Source of the DNA: a bacterium
Lineage (GTDB): Bacteria; Hinthialibacterota; Hinthialibacteria; H5-UNCL2
DNA length: 64,000 bases
NCBI GenBank assembly: GCA_015075175.1
Contig: JABTUV010000004.1
Coordinates: 186,001 to 250,000, forward strand
Direction of reading: 5' to 3'
Shown: in pieces, positions 61,256 through 64,000 of the stretch
Position numbering within the stretch: the first letter of the stretch is position 1
Layout of the letters: each line of letters opens with the position of its first letter
Translations under genes and position numbers: made by a program
The notes under the pieces: model-generated
Told to the model about the DNA's origin: nothing
Databases searched by the model: none
What the model saw: the letters and a program-made list of their open reading frames with translations, nothing else

Positions 61256-63388
61256 TTATTCACGGCGGGCAGCCAGCGTCAACACAATTTTGCCGCTCCA
61301 GGCTTCGCCCGCCGCCAGGTTGAGACGCCACAATGGCAGCACCACGCTGCTCTGATAGACGCGCTCGAAGCCGTCCTCCGAGTTGGAGACGGTCTCTACC
61401 GGGCAACGCCAGAGGCGCGCCGGATGTTCCAGCTCGACCTCAACCGCCAACCCCAACCAATCCTCGCGCAGGGAAAAGCGGCGGACGTCCGGGGTCTCGC
61501 CCACGCTGCCGAGTCGGTTGTCGTCGCCCAGGTCGGCCCCCTCGATCACGTAATACCTGTCGGGTGTGTTTCCGGCCTGAAGCGAGAAGCCCCACTCGCT
61601 GCCGAAGAGGGCATCCAGGCGGGTCGGGGACTCGTTGATGATGCGATACTCGACAAGCAGTTCGGCGCCGCGCGAGGGCAGGCGCAATCGCTTTTCGACC
61701 CGCACGGGGAGGCCCTGTCCGTCCGCCTCGACCGCACCCAGGCGCGAGAGGAGCACTCCCCGCATCCCCTCGCGCACCGGTCCCGCTTCCCACTTCCAGG
61801 CGCCGGTCGCAAAATCCCCCAGCTCGCGATAGGTGAGACCCACCCAGTCGTCGAGCGCGCACTCGGACGGCAGAAAGTGCTCGATCAGCGAGACGCGGCG
61901 ATAGCGATCGTAGATAAGTTTCTCCGCCAGGCCGGCCTCCTTCACTTTGACGATGTCGTGAATGGAGGCGACGCCGGACGCCGGCGGTTGTTGCGGCAGG
62001 GCGCGCAACTTGTCGTGATAGGCTTCGGGGCGGCGGGTCATGGTATTGCAGAGATTGAACTGGAGGCGCTTGTCGGAGAGTTCCAGGAGCGAGCCGCCCG
62101 CGGACAGGTTGAGGACGAGCGAGAGGTCCCGACTGCGTACGCGCAACCGGGCGTCGCCCGAAGCCGAGAGAGGCTCGTGCTCGATCTCGATGCCGTCGGC
62201 CGGTCCGCCCTCCGCCGCATCCAGCGCGCACTCCGCCGACAGGAGGTTGCGCCAGGTCTCCACGCGCAGATGGTTGAGATAGGTTCCCCCGAAGAGGCCG
62301 TGCCAGTAGGCGCAGTTGCACTGTCCGCGCCAGATCCAGTCCAGGATGGGTTTCTGCTGCGCCGCCTTCAACTTGGCGGTGCGTTCCGAGAGCCACAGCA
62401 TCTTTTTGTGCATGTCGTTGGCCTCGGGATACTTGGCCAGGAAGTTGCGCCAGAAACCGCCGCGCAGGAAGCGTTGATACTCGGCGTCGGGACATTCGTG
62501 TTGGACGTTTTCCAGGGCGCGCGACGCCTCCGCCGGCAGCGCCCACGTCATCATCTCGGCGTAGCTGGCCGTCGGCAGGTACACAACGCCCAGCGGTCGC
62601 AGCCGCGCCAGGGCCTCGCTGAAGGTCGTGGTATGCAACCATTCGCGTTCTTCCGTAAGCCGGGAGAGGAAGCGCCGCAGCCAGCCCTCCTCGTAAACCC
62701 ACTGGTGGGTCCCCGGCCAGATGCCGAACTTCTCTCCGTCGTCCACCATCACGACCAGCCGCTCGCCGGATTCGTCCGCCAGATTGCGCAGGTAGGCGAT
62801 GGTCTCGTCCGGCTCTCGAAAGGGGATGGTGTAGCGTAACTGCTTGTCGATGGGGAACGCCGCCAGCCCCAGTCCCACGTCCTCGGTGATGTAATATCCG
62901 AGCAGGTCCGCGTCCGACAGGCCGGAGAGCTTGAAGTGCGTATCGTCCATCAATACGGCGCGGATGCCGGCGCGCACCAGGCTGGAGGGCAGATGCGGCT
63001 CCCAGACGCGCTCCGTCATCCACAGCGTCTCCGGCGCCCGGCCGAACAGCTCCTTCACGCGCTGCGACAGCTTCTTGATCTGTCCCAAACGATGCGTTTC
63101 GGGAATGACCGGCAGAATCGGCTCATAATATCCGCCCGCCAGAACTTCCACCTGGCCGCGCCCCGCAAGGTCGGACAGGCGCGCCAGATAGTCCGGATGG
63201 CGCTCCTCGTACCAGTCATACAGAATACCCGTGTTGTGCACGCAGAACTTGATCTCGGGAAACTCCGAAAGCACCGACAGAAACGGCGCGTATCCCTTCG
63301 GGTAGGAGCGCTCGAACACCGACTGGAAATTGCCCAGCGGTTGGTGGTTGTGCACGCCCAGAATCAGCGAGATCGATTTACTGCTCAT
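61256..63388 (-). CDS. GH57 4-alpha-glucanotransferase / alpha-amylase
   Basis: 710 residues. The GH57 barrel opens LILGVHNHQPLGNFQSVFER (motif 1) and contains GGYYEPILPVIPE, WMTERVWEP with nucleophile Glu126, and VVMVDDGEKFGIWPG with acid/base Asp217; TASYAEMMTWALP is motif 5. It continues through the C-terminal domains typical of Thermococcus-type 4-alpha-glucanotransferase (PF09094 and PF09095), with HKKMLWLSERTAKLK and CAYWHGLFGGTYLNHLR. Likely cytoplasmic, since no signal is present, acting on maltodextrins or glycogen. Clean single frame. Its start lies beside a repeat array. Confidence 0.93.
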   Translation of the reverse strand: MSSKSISLILGVHNHQPLGNFQSVFERSYPKGYAPFLSVLSEFPEIKFCVHNTGILYDWYEERHPDYLARLSDLAGRGQVEVLAGGYYEPILPVIPETHRLGQIKKLSQRVKELFGRAPETLWMTERVWEPHLPSSLVRAGIRAVLMDDTHFKLSGLSDADLLGYYITEDVGLGLAAFPIDKQLRYTIPFREPDETIAYLRNLADESGERLVVMVDDGEKFGIWPGTHQWVYEEGWLRRFLSRLTEEREWLHTTTFSEALARLRPLGVVYLPTASYAEMMTWALPAEASRALENVQHECPDAEYQRFLRGGFWRNFLAKYPEANDMHKKMLWLSERTAKLKAAQQKPILDWIWRGQCNCAYWHGLFGGTYLNHLRVETWRNLLSAECALDAAEGGPADGIEIEHEPLSASGDARLRVRSRDLSLVLNLSAGGSLLELSDKRLQFNLCNTMTRRPEAYHDKLRALPQQPPASGVASIHDIVKVKEAGLAEKLIYDRYRRVSLIEHFLPSECALDDWVGLTYRELGDFATGAWKWEAGPVREGMRGVLLSRLGAVEADGQGLPVRVEKRLRLPSRGAELLVEYRIINESPTRLDALFGSEWGFSLQAGNTPDRYYVIEGADLGDDNRLGSVGETPDVRRFSLREDWLGLAVEVELEHPARLWRCPVETVSNSEDGFERVYQSSVVLPLWRLNLAAGEAWSGKIVLTLAARRE

Positions 63389-63400
63389 GGATGGCCCGGT

Positions 63401-63577
63401 GAAGATTTCTCCCTTCGGTCGAAATGACAGATACGGTCGAAATGACAGATAAGGTCGAAAGGACAGATACGGTCGAAAGGACAGGTACGGTCGAAAGGAC
63501 AGATACGGTCGAAAGGACGTCTGCGGTGGAATTGACAGCCGAGGTCGAAGGGACTTGGCTCGCGGTCGAAATGACAG
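63401..63577. repeat. Half family A palindrome expanded into an 18-bp tandem array
   Basis: The right arm of family A (63401-63430, GATTTCTCCCTTCGGTCGAA onward) runs into nine units of about 18 bases from 63417 to 63577, consensus GGTCGAAAGGACAGATAC, the last three degenerate and one 21 bases long. The unit equals the arm's end. It encodes a six-residue repeat in the minus frame, probably not translated. Confidence 0.85.
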
Positions 63578-63594
63578 GGTAGTTCATCATGCGC

Positions 63595-64000
63595 TCAGTA
63601 GGGAACGGCCTGGCGCTCAGCCAGTTCGCGCAGGGAATGGTCCTCGTCGTCGGGGAACTTGAGCCGCACGCGGGTGGAAATCTCGAACTCGCTGTCGCGG
63701 TTCTCGCGGTCGTCCTGCCGCAGCAGGATGTCCCACCACCAGTCGTGCAGGTCGCGGGTCAGGCGCACGCTGGTCTTGCGGCTGGTGCCCTCGTCCAGGT
63801 CGAAGCGGTTGTCCAAAGCCAGCGTCCACTTGTCGCTGACGGGATGAAAGAGGGAGAGGTTCAGATGCTCCTGGCCCTGGCCCTCGATGGGATCGTATTC
63901 GGACCACCCGAGCGTAAGCATGGTCGCCGGCAGCGCGGGCAGGCGAAGGAAGGTGACACCGGCGTAGTTGGCGCGCGATTCGTCTCGGTTGATGTCGTAC
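63595..64000 (-). CDS. Outer-membrane beta-barrel protein, C-terminal part (LptD-like)
   Basis: The frame is open from the window's end, reading INRDESRANYAGVTFLRLPA, to TGA at 63595; the start is beyond 64000. Alternating strands such as HLNLSLFHPVSDKWTLALDN, RKTSVRLTRDLHDWWWDILL and SEFEISTRVRLKFPDD have the two-stranded rhythm and W/D-rich turns of LptD C-terminal barrels, where a late strand precedes the terminal short helix. LptD inserts lipopolysaccharide into the outer membrane. Another large barrel is possible; only 135 residues are seen. Confidence 0.5.
   Translation of the reverse strand, partial: YDINRDESRANYAGVTFLRLPALPATMLTLGWSEYDPIEGQGQEHLNLSLFHPVSDKWTLALDNRFDLDEGTSRKTSVRLTRDLHDWWWDILLRQDDRENRDSEFEISTRVRLKFPDDEDHSLRELAERQAVPY

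Noticed and set aside
63417-63577. CRISPR array
   Set aside because: The units are contiguous 18-mers without spacers and derive from the adjacent palindrome arm; no cas genes are near.

Overview
The window is GC-rich and gene-dense, from a Gram-negative bacterium: it encodes outer-membrane barrels, a secretin, lipoproteins and a Tat-exported oxidoreductase. The secreted dockerin protein, PmoA-like and Gfo/Idh/MocA proteins, GH57 and GH106-like enzymes, and a CHAT/ECF-type signalling operon suggest an uncultured PVC-like or neighbouring lineage (Sumerlaeota, Hydrogenedentota or Omnitrophota type). I cannot place the phylum without a tree.

Layout. 1-4672: end of an outer-membrane barrel gene and a large secreted GH106-like glycosidase. 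4849-6418: an HTH-receiver regulator and an HDOD protein. 6549-18998: a divergent carbohydrate/acyl-CoA locus. Its left arm is IclR, lipoprotein rhamnose mutarotase, Na+/solute symporter, MaoC, FAH hydrolase and SDR. Its right arm is Gfo/Idh, solute-binding-like protein, two CaiB CoA-transferases, MaoC and a second, decayed solute-binding-like gene. 19155-27048: a leftward operon running sigma factor, zinc-finger protein, cyclase-like/CHAT/CsgG-like membrane protein, TPR-CsgG lipoprotein, FadL-like barrel. 27434-33490: two large secreted proteins, one a C13-type protease with a dockerin, ending at a clear terminator. 33887-36296: Tat-exported Gfo/Idh and a PmoA-like protein. 36307-42444: mobA, then a secretin/PapD-like surface-structure locus. 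42929-51342: LemA and housekeeping genes (ispE, ispD, rpsT, rpsR, ssb, rpsF, pth, rplY, prs, glmU). 51619-64000: tRNA-Val, TPR protein, pseudopilin-like lipoprotein, ComFB, tRNA-Arg, HNH, GNAT remnant, moeA, NifX-like, nfo, GH57 and the end of an LptD-like barrel.

How the genes fit together. The GH106-like enzyme, rhamnose mutarotase, symporter, SDR and FAH hydrolase form a plausible route for release, uptake and oxidative breakdown of a deoxysugar such as L-rhamnose or L-fucose. The CaiB/MaoC pairs suggest a CoA-thioester branch. The sigma-CHAT operon looks like a membrane signalling or conflict module. moeA, mobA and a NifX-like gene point to molybdenum cofactor use.

Two cautions. Many genes carry single-base frameshifts, including rpsR, ispE and prs, which should not be dead, so part of the damage is probably sequencing or assembly error. 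The window is also rich in short palindromic repeats of at least six families; some lie inside genes or supply stop codons.
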